From Roseibium polysiphoniae (GTDB taxonomy: Bacteria > Pseudomonadota > Alphaproteobacteria > Rhizobiales > Stappiaceae), in NCBI RefSeq assembly GCF_014842925.1, contig NZ_JACYXJ010000003.1, positions 639,344-703,343 of the forward strand: 64,000 nucleotides of DNA, given 5' to 3'. Numbering within the stretch: position 1 is the stretch's first letter; every line of letters starts with the position of its first letter. The translations under genes and the position numbers were made by a program. Below are positions 14,705-23,326 of the stretch, piece by piece. The notes below the pieces were generated by a model. It did no database searches. It had not been told where the DNA came from and was given only the letters and a program-made list of their open reading frames with translations.

Positions 14705-15724
14705 TTAAACAAGAATGAGGTGAGATGGATCTATCGACAGGCGTACCTGTTGGCCGCGCTTTGGCGTTGTGCGGCTTCGCAGATGGGCATGAACAAGCGC
14801 ACCATCGGCGACGACGCCACGTATTCCGAGCCTATAGTGGCCGCCAGAAAAGGTGATGGTTTCGACGGTTCCTGTCAGCGGGCCTGTGTCATCGACCTTT
14901 ATGTTTTCTGCGCGGACGTAGATCTGCTTGTCGTTCGCAACGTCTGACACGTCGAGCTTGCCTCCGGGCAAGAGGAGGTCATTGCCAACGCGCTGGCCAT
15001 TCAGCGGCATGGCGTTTCCAATGAAGCGGGCAACGAAGTCGGAGGTGGGGGCGTGATACAGCTCTTCCGGCGTTCCGATCTGCTGCAAGGTTCCCTCTGA
15101 CATGACCGCGATGCGATCGGCGATGGCCATGGCTTCGCCCTGGTCGTGCGTGACGAAAACCGCCGAGATTCTGAACTCGCGCAGCATGGCAGCAAGCTCA
15201 TCACGAAGCTGATCACGCAGTGCTGCGTCCAACGCGGACAAAGGTTCGTCGAGCAACAGGATGCGCGGACGGGGCGCCATGGCCCGGGCGAGCGCCACGC
15301 GCTGTCTTTGGCCACCGGAAAGGGCGGTCACGGGCCGCGTCGCTTGTTCAGTCAGGCGGCAGAGCTCGAGCAATTCATCCACACGTTTGCCGCGTTCCAA
15401 TTTGGGAACCTGCCGCACCTTCAGTCCGTAGCCGATGTTCGCGCGAACCGACATGTTCGGAAAGAGTGCGTAGGATTGGAAAACCATGCCGACGTTGCGA
15501 CGCTCTACTGCCATCTCCGTGACATCCGCGTCCCCGAACACGAGGCGGGTGCCGGCGTCAGGTTGTTCCAGCCCGGCGATGATCCGCAGCAATGTCGTCT
15601 TGCCGCAGCCAGATGGGCCGAGCAAGGAGAGGATCTCGCCTTGCTCCACGGTCAGACTGGTGGGTTTCAGTGCGCGGGTCCCGTCGGCAAAGGTCTTCGC
15701 CGCGTTTTCGATCCGGGTGGTCAT
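14705..15724 (-). CDS. ABC importer ATPase (PotA/FbpC-like)
   Basis: A 339-residue ATPase: Walker A GPSGCGKTT (about 33-41), Q loop in VFQSYALFPNMSV, signature LSGGQRQRVALARA, Walker B ILLLDEPLSALD, switch His in VFVTHDQGEA, and a C-terminal TOBE domain (about 240-339). Its ATG overlaps the permease stop by four bases. It powers the importer formed with the two permeases and the binding protein upstream; TOBE-bearing ATPases of this type serve polyamines, iron, phosphonates or sugar phosphates. Confidence 0.9.
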   Translation of the reverse strand: MTTRIENAAKTFADGTRALKPTSLTVEQGEILSLLGPSGCGKTTLLRIIAGLEQPDAGTRLVFGDADVTEMAVERRNVGMVFQSYALFPNMSVRANIGYGLKVRQVPKLERGKRVDELLELCRLTEQATRPVTALSGGQRQRVALARAMAPRPRILLLDEPLSALDAALRDQLRDELAAMLREFRISAVFVTHDQGEAMAIADRIAVMSEGTLQQIGTPEELYHAPTSDFVARFIGNAMPLNGQRVGNDLLLPGGKLDVSDVANDKQIYVRAENIKVDDTGPLTGTVETITFSGGHYRLGIRGVVADGALVHAHLRSRTTPKRGQQVRLSIDPSHLILV

Positions 15725-16512
15725 TGGGCGATCCTTTGCGCTCGGGCAGAGGCCCATTGCATGGCCATGAGCAGAGGGACGATCATCACGAAGAAAATGA
15801 GCGTGTAGGCGGAGGCAATCTCGAGACGCATGGAGGCATAGCTGTCGGCCAGGCCGACCGGCAGGGTTTTCAGATAGGGGGTATGCAGCATCCAGGTGAG
15901 GTTGAATTCGCCAATGGAGAGCGTCACCACGGTTAGGGCCCCCGCCAGAATGCCCGGCATGGCGTTGGGAACAACGATCGTGCGGAACCGGGTGAAGGGC
16001 GTCGCGCCGAGGGTGGCGGCGCTTTCCTCAAGGGTTTTGAAGTCCATTGCCGCGAGCACGGCCAGGACTGAACGCACCATGAAAGGCAGGGTGTAGAGCA
16101 CATGACCGACCAGGATGAAGGCCCATGAAGTTCTAAAGCCCTTCATGGTGCCATAGAGCTGCAGCAAGGCCAGGGCGAGTGCGAGACCGGGAACGGCCAG
16201 GGGCAGGGAGATGAACTCCTCGAGAGCGCGCGAGATGCGGCCAGGATTTCGGGCCAGCGCATAGGCTGCGGGTACACCGATCACGAGCGTTGCGATCAAA
16301 CAGGTGAATGCCAGCCAGAGCGATAGGAAGATGCTGTCCGCATAGAGTTCCCAAACCTGGCCAAGCCATTTCAAGGTGAGGCCGGACGACAATCCCCTGA
16401 AGTAGTTGACTGTCAGGCCCGCAAGGATGGACTGGATCGCGGGGACGATGAGGAAGGCAGCGGTCAGCAAAGTGACCCAGAGCTGCAAATGCCAGGTGAG
16501 GCGACGCTGCAT
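15721..16512 (-). CDS. ABC importer permease (second)
   Basis: A 263-residue inner-membrane protein with about six helices and the BPD_transp_1 EAA loop near residues 165-185 (EESAATLGATPFTRFRTIVV). It starts two bases after the stop of the first permease and overlaps the ATPase start by four bases, so the operon is tightly coupled. Confidence 0.88.
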   Translation of the reverse strand: MQRRLTWHLQLWVTLLTAAFLIVPAIQSILAGLTVNYFRGLSSGLTLKWLGQVWELYADSIFLSLWLAFTCLIATLVIGVPAAYALARNPGRISRALEEFISLPLAVPGLALALALLQLYGTMKGFRTSWAFILVGHVLYTLPFMVRSVLAVLAAMDFKTLEESAATLGATPFTRFRTIVVPNAMPGILAGALTVVTLSIGEFNLTWMLHTPYLKTLPVGLADSYASMRLEIASAYTLIFFVMIVPLLMAMQWASARAQRIAQ

Positions 16513-16513
16513 T

Positions 16514-17317
16514 TTATCCTCCTGCCGGCACGGTCGTGCCTGCAAGGCTGCGGGCGATGAGCAACAGGCTCCAGGTCACCAGTCCCAGAAGAATTGAAAG
16601 CGCTGATGCCATGGCGATGTTCGCTGAAAGCGTGAACTCGGTGTAGATGACCATGGGCAACACATCGATGTTGGTCGCCAGTGTGAAGGCCGTGCCGAAT
16701 GCGCCCATCGCGGTGGCAAAGGCGATAGCGCCAGCGGCAACAAGGGATGGCGCTAGGCCGGGCAAGAGCACGTCGATGACAATGCGCATTGGCGACGCCC
16801 CAAGGGTCCGGGCTGCCTCTTCCAGCGCAGGGTCAAGTTTTTCAACGGCTGCCATGACGGTCAGAAGAACCCGCGGGATTGAGAAATAGAGATATCCGAG
16901 AAAGAGGCCGAGGAGCGAATAGGCGAAAACCACATGCCCGGGCAGCAGTTGGTTCACCAGTCCTTGCCGGCCGCCCAACAGGATGATCAGGAAACCGATG
17001 ACGACGCCTGGAAATGCAAGCGGAAGTGTCAGCACCGACAGGAGCAGACCCCTGCCGAAGAACTGGTTTCGCGCGAGAAACAGACCGGCAGTCGTGGATA
17101 TGATCAAGGCCAGCAAGCTGACTGCGAGCGAGACCAGCACGGTGTTCAGCAGGGTTTCCAGATAGCGCGGCGTTTGCAGGATCTGAAGATAGATCTGCCA
17201 GCCAGCGGGGGATTCCGCAGAGGCCTGAACCAGGCGGATCAACGGCAGCGCAAGAAACGCGAGCGTGAAGATCGCCAGGGGAACGAGGCAAGCGGCCACA
17301 AAGAGACGAAGGGACAT
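16514..17317 (-). CDS. ABC importer permease (first)
   Basis: A 267-residue inner-membrane protein with about six helices and an EAA loop (LEEAARTLGASPMRIVIDVL, about 165-184). With the next gene it forms the heterodimeric pore of a PotBC/FbpB-like importer. A strong hairpin separates it from the binding-protein gene upstream. Confidence 0.88.
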   Translation of the reverse strand: MSLRLFVAACLVPLAIFTLAFLALPLIRLVQASAESPAGWQIYLQILQTPRYLETLLNTVLVSLAVSLLALIISTTAGLFLARNQFFGRGLLLSVLTLPLAFPGVVIGFLIILLGGRQGLVNQLLPGHVVFAYSLLGLFLGYLYFSIPRVLLTVMAAVEKLDPALEEAARTLGASPMRIVIDVLLPGLAPSLVAAGAIAFATAMGAFGTAFTLATNIDVLPMVIYTEFTLSANIAMASALSILLGLVTWSLLLIARSLAGTTVPAGG

Positions 17318-17335
17318 GTTTGGACTATCCGGAGA

Positions 17336-17369
17336 TGGCCAGCCGGCGCGAGTATGCGCCGGCTGGCCA
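17336..17369 (-). promoter_or_regulatory. Intercistronic hairpin between binding protein and permease genes
   Basis: Perfect 14-bp inverted repeat (17336-17349 with 17356-17369) and a 6-base loop, no T run. Such hairpins protect the upstream cistron and let the binding protein be made in excess. Confidence 0.75.
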
Positions 17370-17379
17370 GGTCACGAAG

Positions 17380-18375
17380 TTACTTGACTTCGTTCAGGTA
17401 ACGCTCGCCAAAGCCAGCTTGGGCGCGTTCCATATGGGCGTAATCGACCGCAACTGCGCGGGCATAATCGCTGGCCGGGAGGAACTTCTCGGCGACTGCG
17501 GCCGGCAGTTCAACCGGACGGGACGGCTGAAGGTAGGCGTTGGTCCAGATGGCCTGGCCTTCGTCGGACAGGATGAAGTCCAGAACCTTCTTGCCGGTTT
17601 CCTCATGCGGCGCGCCCTTGACCAGGCTCATCACGTAAGGAACGCGAACGGAGCCTTCGCACGGCAGAACGAATTCGAAATTGCCGTCTTCTTCGTACTT
17701 GCCGCGGTAAGCGTTGAAGTCATAGTCGAAGAGGATCGGAATTTCGCCGGACACGACGCGGGCGTAGGATGTCTGCTTGGGAACGATCGGGTCGTTCTTG
17801 GCCAGGTCCTTGAAGTAGGTGATCGCCGGGTCGAAGTTTTCCAGATCGCCGCCGAATGCAAGGTTGGCGGCAACTGCGCCAGCATAGCCCACGAATGCGG
17901 AAGACGGATCGAGATAGCCAACCATGCCGCGGTATTCAGGCTTTTTCAGATCTGCAAAGCACTGGGGAACCGGGGCGCCGGCGAGGGCGTCGACGTTTAC
18001 GAAGAAGCCGAGCGTGCCGTAGTGAACGGCAAACCACTTGCCTTCAGGGTCCTTCAGGCCAGCAGGAATTTCATCGAAACCGGTTGGCTTGTAGGCGGTC
18101 ACGATGCCTTCGTTGCCAGCCTTGATGCCAGTCGTGACACCGTAGTAAGCGACGTCTGCAACCGGTGCTTCCTTTTCGGCAAGAAGCTGGCTCATGGTCT
18201 GGCCGGAGTTCTTGTTGTCATGGGGCAGCTTGATACCAAGCTTGTCGTCGATGGCTTCCAGCATGGACGCCCAATCAGCCCACTGTGGAGGGCAGTTGTA
18301 GCAAACTGCATCTTCAGCCTGTGCCGGAAGCACGGCGGCCATTGTCATCGCCATAACGAAAAGTGTACGTTTCAT
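17380..18375 (-). CDS. Periplasmic solute-binding protein
   Basis: A 331-residue protein with a Sec signal peptide (MKRTLFVMAMTMAAVLPAQA, cleavage near 20). The mature part begins EDAVCYNCPPQW, a possible disulfide, and has the PotD/FbpA-like type II fold pattern (ADVAYYGVTTGIKAG; GTLGFFVNVDAL; VSGEIPILFDYDFNAY). It delivers the solute to the permeases downstream. It lies 39 bases after the lacI-type gene and probably shares its transcript. The ligand cannot be assigned; the downstream phosphoesterase hints at a phosphorylated compound. Confidence 0.85.
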   Translation of the reverse strand: MKRTLFVMAMTMAAVLPAQAEDAVCYNCPPQWADWASMLEAIDDKLGIKLPHDNKNSGQTMSQLLAEKEAPVADVAYYGVTTGIKAGNEGIVTAYKPTGFDEIPAGLKDPEGKWFAVHYGTLGFFVNVDALAGAPVPQCFADLKKPEYRGMVGYLDPSSAFVGYAGAVAANLAFGGDLENFDPAITYFKDLAKNDPIVPKQTSYARVVSGEIPILFDYDFNAYRGKYEEDGNFEFVLPCEGSVRVPYVMSLVKGAPHEETGKKVLDFILSDEGQAIWTNAYLQPSRPVELPAAVAEKFLPASDYARAVAVDYAHMERAQAGFGERYLNEVK

Positions 18376-18414
18376 GTCAGTGTTCTCCTGAAGCAACTCA
18401 GCAAGTTCTCGGGG

Positions 18415-19479
18415 TTACGCTGTAGATGACAGAGAAGTTGCCGCTTCTCTGTCATCCATTCTTCCAGCTGGGGGCGGCCCGAGAGTGCCGCCTGGCCGGA
18501 AACGGAAAGTCTGGGCCGGATCTGGTTGTGCCGGCTTTTCATCGCCTGAAATTTCAGCCAACACTGTCTGAACGGCACCGCGCCCCATAGCGCGGGGGTC
18601 GGTCTCGATGGTCGCGAGATTGGGATCGACGATCAGGCCGGTGGAAATGCCGTCGAAGCCAATCAGCGACAGGTCGTCTGGGATACGAAGGCCCAGGTCA
18701 CGAGCAGCCTTCATGGCGGCAAGTGCCAGGAAATCATTTGAAGCGAAAATTCCGGTCAGGAACCTGTGCTCGCTCAAAAGGGCGCCAAGCAACTCCAGCA
18801 GATTGCCGTCCTGTTCCTCGATTTCCAAGAGGACAGGTGGTGCCATTCCCGAGTCTCGGCAGGCTTTTGCATAGCCTTGATGTCGCTCGCGAGACCGGTC
18901 TGACCGATTGAACCGAAGAGCCAGGAAGCCGGTGTTGCGATGGCCTTCGCAGGCGAAGGCTTGTGCGACGCGCGCAGCGGCCGCGCCGTTATCCACTGCC
19001 CAGGTCGGCAGGCCCATGACTTTACGATTGTAGACGAGGCTGCATGGCAGGCCGTTTGACCTCAGCAGACCAAGGCCCAGGCTGTTTTCTGCGCTGTTGA
19101 CGGTCGCAATCAGTCCGTCGACCCGCTTTGCAAGCAAGGTTCTAATGGCGCTGGTTTCCAACTCGTCATCATATTCAGAGCAGGCCAGGATCAGCTGGTA
19201 GCCGGCAGCGTTGGCTTCCTGTTGGGCTGCCTGAACAACATCCGCGAACACGGGGTTCGCGAGCGATGGCACGACGCAGCCGATGGTCTTGGTCGAGCTC
19301 GACTGCAGGGAGCGGCCAAGGGCGTTGAATTCGAAGCCAAGGTCATTTGCCGCCGCCAGGACCTTTTCCCGCGTGTCCGCGCTGGCCGGACCTTTCTGGT
19401 TCAGCACACGGCTGACCGTTGCAATGCCGCATCCGGCCCGGTCGGCAACGTCCTTGATTGTGGGCAGGCGAGGTTTCAA
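18415..19479 (-). CDS. LacI family transcriptional regulator
   Basis: A 354-residue repressor: N-terminal HTH and hinge (PTIKDVADRAGCGIATVSRV, about 6-25) and a periplasmic-binding-protein-like effector domain (about 65-325). The start is TTG at 19479, since no ATG precedes the HTH and an in-frame stop lies just upstream. A perfect 16-bp palindrome sits 23 bases ahead. It heads the importer-phosphoesterase operon and likely controls it together with itself, with the transported solute or a product as inducer (inference). Confidence 0.9.
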   Translation of the reverse strand: MKPRLPTIKDVADRAGCGIATVSRVLNQKGPASADTREKVLAAANDLGFEFNALGRSLQSSSTKTIGCVVPSLANPVFADVVQAAQQEANAAGYQLILACSEYDDELETSAIRTLLAKRVDGLIATVNSAENSLGLGLLRSNGLPCSLVYNRKVMGLPTWAVDNGAAAARVAQAFACEGHRNTGFLALRFNRSDRSRERHQGYAKACRDSGMAPPVLLEIEEQDGNLLELLGALLSEHRFLTGIFASNDFLALAAMKAARDLGLRIPDDLSLIGFDGISTGLIVDPNLATIETDPRAMGRGAVQTVLAEISGDEKPAQPDPAQTFRFRPGGTLGPPPAGRMDDREAATSLSSTA

Positions 19480-19501
19480 GACAGGCAGCTTTCAAAGGTC
19501 T

Positions 19502-19517
19502 CTGGAAACGTTTCCAG
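19502..19517. promoter_or_regulatory. LacI-type operator
   Basis: CTGGAAACGTTTCCAG is a perfect palindrome with the central CG and GAAACG half-site usual for LacI family operators. It lies just upstream of the LacI-type gene, fitting autoregulation. Confidence 0.8.
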
Positions 19518-19583
19518 TCACACCTACACTGGCCGAATGTCACTTTGATGAAAGTGGGCGCCGGAACCGGCAATCTGCTGCCG

Positions 19584-21203
19584 TCAGTCGAAAGCACTTT
19601 TGAGCTTCGCGTCTTCCTTAGGGGAAGTGACGGGCTTTGAGTCCTCTTCAAATGCATTCAAGTGCAGCCGGATACGCCACAGATGGTAGGCGACCCTTTG
19701 CAGCCAGCGGAGCGCGTCAAGCCGGATGAGAGCATCCTCGTCCGAAATTGCGCCCGTGACGGCGTCGGACACAATCTTGTCGCGGCGCACTTTTCGCTGA
19801 CGGCGCATCAACCTGCGGAGCCGGTCGAGCAGGGTTTCGCAGGCTTCAGGGTTCTCAGGTCGGGCATGCTGCAAAGCCGTGCTGGCAAGAAGGCGCTTGA
19901 GGCGCAACAGCTGCCTGTCTTCCTCAAGCGCTGCGATCCGCTCAGCCTGGTTCGAGCGGTAGAGCAAGCGCTCCAGATGATCGAGCGCATGGAACATGCC
20001 TTTGCTCTTTTCTGAAAGCTCCTTGCTATCTGCGGGTATCTTGATCTGGTCGAGAAAGTCGCGGGTTTGGCTCAGCGCCTTTTCGAGTTCCTGACTGTCG
20101 TAGGTTTCCTCCGCGATTGGCGGCGATGTTCCGATCTCGGCACAAAGGTGATCAGTGACCGCTCTGGACAGTTGGTCGACGGCGGTGATGGCCAGTTCGA
20201 CTGCCGCTTTCGGGTCGCGCAGCACCACGGGATCCAGAGACTTTGTAAGCGCGTGGCCTTTTTCTGGCACCAAGGCTTCCACCAAGCGGGCGAAGGGTTT
20301 TGTGAAAGGAAGCACAAGGATGACGCTGAGGAAATTGAACAGACTGTGGAAAGCGACCAGCGCGACCTGTTGGTTTCCGGCGCCGAGGGTCGGGGAGACG
20401 AGCGCGGTGAAGGGCCCGACGAGGAGGAACGCCATCAGGCCCGTGAGCACGTTGTAGATCACATGCGCGAAGCCTGTGCGCTTGGCCATGGTGCCGCCGC
20501 CGACTGTTGCGAGGACCGCCGTGAACGTGGTGCCGACATCCATGCCGATCACGAGAGCTGCAGCCTGGGGGAAGTTGATGGCACCTGCTCCCAAAGCGGC
20601 AAGGGCCGTCGCGACACCGGCGCTGGAGGATTGTGTGACGAGGGTAATCAGAACGCCGATCGCAACCATCTGCAGGCGGCCGAAGAGCGTATCTGCGGGA
20701 AAGTCTGTCGGCGTCACCACGCCCTGGAAGGCGGTCATGCCATCCTTCATGTAATCAATGCCGATGAAGAGAAGACAGAAACCGGCGAGGGCCTGTCCCA
20801 ACATCGCGACCCTGCCGCGAGCGGCCAGTCGGAGCAGGGCGCCGACAAAAACCAGCGGCAGCACAAGTTCACCCAGATCAAGCTGAAAGCCGAGGATCGC
20901 AACGAGCCAGCCGGTGAGTGTGGTGCCGATGTTGGCGCCGAAAATGATGCCAAGTGCCTGAGGGAAGGTGAGAAGTCCGGAGGCTACGAAACCGACTGCA
21001 GTGACCGTCGTGGCGCTGGAGGATTGGATGGCGGCTGTTGTCAGCGCGCCTGTCGTTGCGCCTGACAGCGGTGTTGCGGTGAACCTTGCCAGAACCTCGC
21101 GCATTCTCGTGCCAGCCAGGGTCTTTAAACCCTCGGTCAGCATCAACATGCCGAGAAGGAAAAGGCCAACACCTCCCAGTGCCGACAGGAAACTGAATAT
21201 CAT
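19584..21203 (-). CDS. Na/phosphate cotransporter family protein (NptA/YjbB type)
   Basis: About 539 residues. The membrane part has two inverted Na/Pi-cotransporter repeats, each with a QSSS motif (IQSSSATTVTAVGF near residue 55 and VTQSSSAGVATALAAL near 190), followed by a PhoU-like helical cytoplasmic domain (about 330-520). Members move phosphate with sodium, some outward. The ATG at 21203 is preferred to a TTG 12 codons earlier. It precedes the LacI/importer/phosphoesterase operon on the same strand, which supports a phosphate-related theme there. Confidence 0.88.
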   Translation of the reverse strand: MIFSFLSALGGVGLFLLGMLMLTEGLKTLAGTRMREVLARFTATPLSGATTGALTTAAIQSSSATTVTAVGFVASGLLTFPQALGIIFGANIGTTLTGWLVAILGFQLDLGELVLPLVFVGALLRLAARGRVAMLGQALAGFCLLFIGIDYMKDGMTAFQGVVTPTDFPADTLFGRLQMVAIGVLITLVTQSSSAGVATALAALGAGAINFPQAAALVIGMDVGTTFTAVLATVGGGTMAKRTGFAHVIYNVLTGLMAFLLVGPFTALVSPTLGAGNQQVALVAFHSLFNFLSVILVLPFTKPFARLVEALVPEKGHALTKSLDPVVLRDPKAAVELAITAVDQLSRAVTDHLCAEIGTSPPIAEETYDSQELEKALSQTRDFLDQIKIPADSKELSEKSKGMFHALDHLERLLYRSNQAERIAALEEDRQLLRLKRLLASTALQHARPENPEACETLLDRLRRLMRRQRKVRRDKIVSDAVTGAISDEDALIRLDALRWLQRVAYHLWRIRLHLNAFEEDSKPVTSPKEDAKLKSAFD

Positions 21204-21274
21204 TTTGTAATCATGCGCCTTTTCCGGCAGATGCTGCAATAGAACAGGCTGGAAAATCGACGCTGTAAGAAGTT

Positions 21275-22012
21275 CTACGTGTCCGCGAGGATGTCCTTGA
21301 GGGACCCGTCATGATGCGGCCGCTCTGTCAGGTTGAGACCTGAATGAAGGTCGATGATGTGGCTTTTCTGAATCTCTTCGGCGGCGGTGGCATCGCGTTC
21401 GGCAAAAGCCTTCATCAGCGCGTGGTGCGAGTGACTTTCGCAGGCCGTATCCGGCCGCTTCCAGTAAAGGGCGATAATCAGGGACGATCTTGAAATCAGG
21501 GAGCGAACCATGTTGGCCAAGACCTGATGGTCTGAAATATCGGCGATGGCGGTGTGGAACAGGCCTGAAAGTGAAAGGGCCTTGCCCATGTCGCCTGCGG
21601 CAATGGCTTCATGCTCTGCATCGATATGCGCCTGGAGGCCTCGTAGATCGGCTTCGCTCGCGGTGGTGGCCGCCATGCGGGCAATGCGCGGTTCGATCAA
21701 AGCGCGGGCCTCGAACACTTCATGCGCTTCACGAATGGACGGCCTGGCGACGAATGCGCCGCGGTTCTTCTCGATGGTGACCATTCCGGAATGGGCCAGG
21801 GCCTGAAGGGCCGCGCGGACGACGGTTCGGCTTGCACCATAGATCTCGCCAACCTCGTCTTCAGACAGTTTCACGCCAGGCGCCAGCCGATGTTCGAGGA
21901 TCGCTGTGTGAAGCTTCAGGCAAATGTCCAGCGTTCGTCCTGCGGGGAGCGGGAAGATGCCGTGCAGCCCTCCGGCTGTGACGTGGTTGGGATCGCGAAG
22001 TGGTTGGGTCAT
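21275..22012 (-). CDS. GntR family regulator, FCD (FadR-like) subfamily
   Basis: A 245-residue regulator: N-terminal winged helix (about 28-92; LSEDEVGEIYGASRTVVRAA as the recognition part) and C-terminal FCD domain (about 100-225) with metal-binding histidines (GLFHTAIADISDH, SHSHHALMKAF). It faces the second importer operon divergently and likely represses it. Ligand unknown, but should relate to the transported compound. Confidence 0.9.
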   Translation of the reverse strand: MTQPLRDPNHVTAGGLHGIFPLPAGRTLDICLKLHTAILEHRLAPGVKLSEDEVGEIYGASRTVVRAALQALAHSGMVTIEKNRGAFVARPSIREAHEVFEARALIEPRIARMAATTASEADLRGLQAHIDAEHEAIAAGDMGKALSLSGLFHTAIADISDHQVLANMVRSLISRSSLIIALYWKRPDTACESHSHHALMKAFAERDATAAEEIQKSHIIDLHSGLNLTERPHHDGSLKDILADT

Positions 22013-22082
22013 GGGGCGTGTTTGCGCAAAGTGTTGATCATGGAACTCAGCATAATCCGATCAAACATGCACGCAATGATTA

Positions 22083-22092
22083 TCGTATACAA
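22083..22092. promoter_or_regulatory. Candidate GntR/FCD operator
   Basis: TCGTATACAA fits TNGTNNACNA, the usual FadR/VanR-type operator, on both strands. It lies 70 bases upstream of the GntR gene in an unusually AT-rich stretch. Confidence 0.5.
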
Positions 22093-22207
22093 TTATTGTC
22101 TAATTCGTATTCGATAAGACTAATAATTGTGCACTTGGAACCCCGGCGGAGTTCCCGTACATCCCTGGATGGGCCTTGAAATGGCTGGTTTCAGCCAAAC
22201 AGTGGAG

Positions 22208-22225
22208 TTGGCATAGCGGTTGCAA
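22208..22225 (+). promoter_or_regulatory. Sigma-54-type promoter of the importer-racemase operon
   Basis: TTGGCAT at 22208-22214 and TTGCAA at 22220-22225 place GG (-24) and GC (-12) ten bases apart, the RpoN pattern. Transcription would start near 22236, 33 bases before the ATG. No enhancer-binding site was identified. Confidence 0.65.
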
Positions 22226-22268
22226 TCTAGCGGGTCGTTGACTGTCCGGCACCCGAGAGCCCCACATT

Positions 22269-23261
22269 ATGCCAAAGAACCTAAGCCTTGAACTTGTAGC
22301 CACCACAAAGCGATACGGCGAAACGACCGCGGTCGACGCCATCAATCACAAGTTCCAGGCGGGAACCTACTCCTGTCTTCTGGGTCCCTCCGGCTGCGGA
22401 AAGTCCTCGACCTTGCGGATGATTGCTGGCCATGAACATGTCAGCGAGGGCGACATTCTTCTGGGTGATGCCAATATCACCGATCTGCCGCCCGCCGGAC
22501 GCGGCACTGCCATGATGTTCCAGAACTATGCCCTGTTTCCGCACATCAGTGTCGCCGACAATGTGGCCTTCTCCCAGAAAATGAAGGGCGTCGAGCGGTC
22601 GGTCCGCTTGACGCGGGCGATGGAGCTGCTCGATCTGGTCGACATGACGGCCTATGCCGACCGGCTGCCTGATCAGTTGTCAGGGGGGCAGCAGCAGCGT
22701 GTTGCCCTCGCGCGCGCCTTGATCACGGAACCGTCCGTCCTGCTGCTCGATGAGCCGCTTTCAGCGCTCGATCCCTTTTTGCGGATCAAGATGCGACTGG
22801 AGCTGAAGCGCCTTCAACGCGAGCTCGGCATCTCGTTCATCCATGTGACCCACTCCCAGGACGAAGCGCTGGCCCTTGCCGACGACATCATTGTCATGAA
22901 CGGCGGCCAGATCGAGCAGGCCGGATCGCCGCGCGATGTGTTCAACGCGCCTCGGACCGAATTCGTCGCGAAGTTCATTGGTGGACACAATGTTCTGCAG
23001 GTTGGTGGGTCTCCGGTCGCAGTGCGAGCCGACAAGCTCAACGTGGCCCGAACCGCAGGGGAGGGCGATGCCATTCTCAGCGCTGCGGTCAAGGACGTCG
23101 AATACCTCGGTTCGACCGTCAATCTCGCTCTGGACGCGGGCAGTGCTGGCGATCTGACGGCATCGCTGCCGGACGCAGCCTTTTTTGCAGACCCGATTGA
23201 AATCGGCACCACCGTCTTCCTCGGTTGGAAGCGGGAGGATGCGCATGCTTTGGCAGCGTGA
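22269..23261 (+). CDS. ABC importer ATPase (PotA-like)
   Basis: A 330-residue ATPase: Walker A GPSGCGKSST (about 39-48), Q loop MFQNYALFPHISV, signature LSGGQQQRVALARA, Walker B LLLDEPLSALDP, switch His in FIHVTHSQDEA, and a TOBE domain (about 245-325). It is first in a five-gene operon with a binding protein, two permeases and a racemase. Order and type match spermidine/putrescine-type importers, but solutes vary widely. Confidence 0.9.
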   Translation: MPKNLSLELVATTKRYGETTAVDAINHKFQAGTYSCLLGPSGCGKSSTLRMIAGHEHVSEGDILLGDANITDLPPAGRGTAMMFQNYALFPHISVADNVAFSQKMKGVERSVRLTRAMELLDLVDMTAYADRLPDQLSGGQQQRVALARALITEPSVLLLDEPLSALDPFLRIKMRLELKRLQRELGISFIHVTHSQDEALALADDIIVMNGGQIEQAGSPRDVFNAPRTEFVAKFIGGHNVLQVGGSPVAVRADKLNVARTAGEGDAILSAAVKDVEYLGSTVNLALDAGSAGDLTASLPDAAFFADPIEIGTTVFLGWKREDAHALAA

Positions 23262-23326
23262 GCTGCCGGAAACGCCGGCTTGGGACGCCGGCACAAAAAC
23301 CTAACAGGGGAATTGGAGAAGACGTT

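Noticed and set aside
17320..18429. Long plus-strand frame (369 codons)
   Set aside because: Lies opposite the binding-protein gene, whose signal peptide and family motifs are clear; the antisense frame has no recognisable domain.
20067..21065. Plus-strand frame of 332 codons, rich in Asp, Arg and Glu
   Set aside because: Antisense to the Na/phosphate transporter; composition is the mirror of membrane codons.
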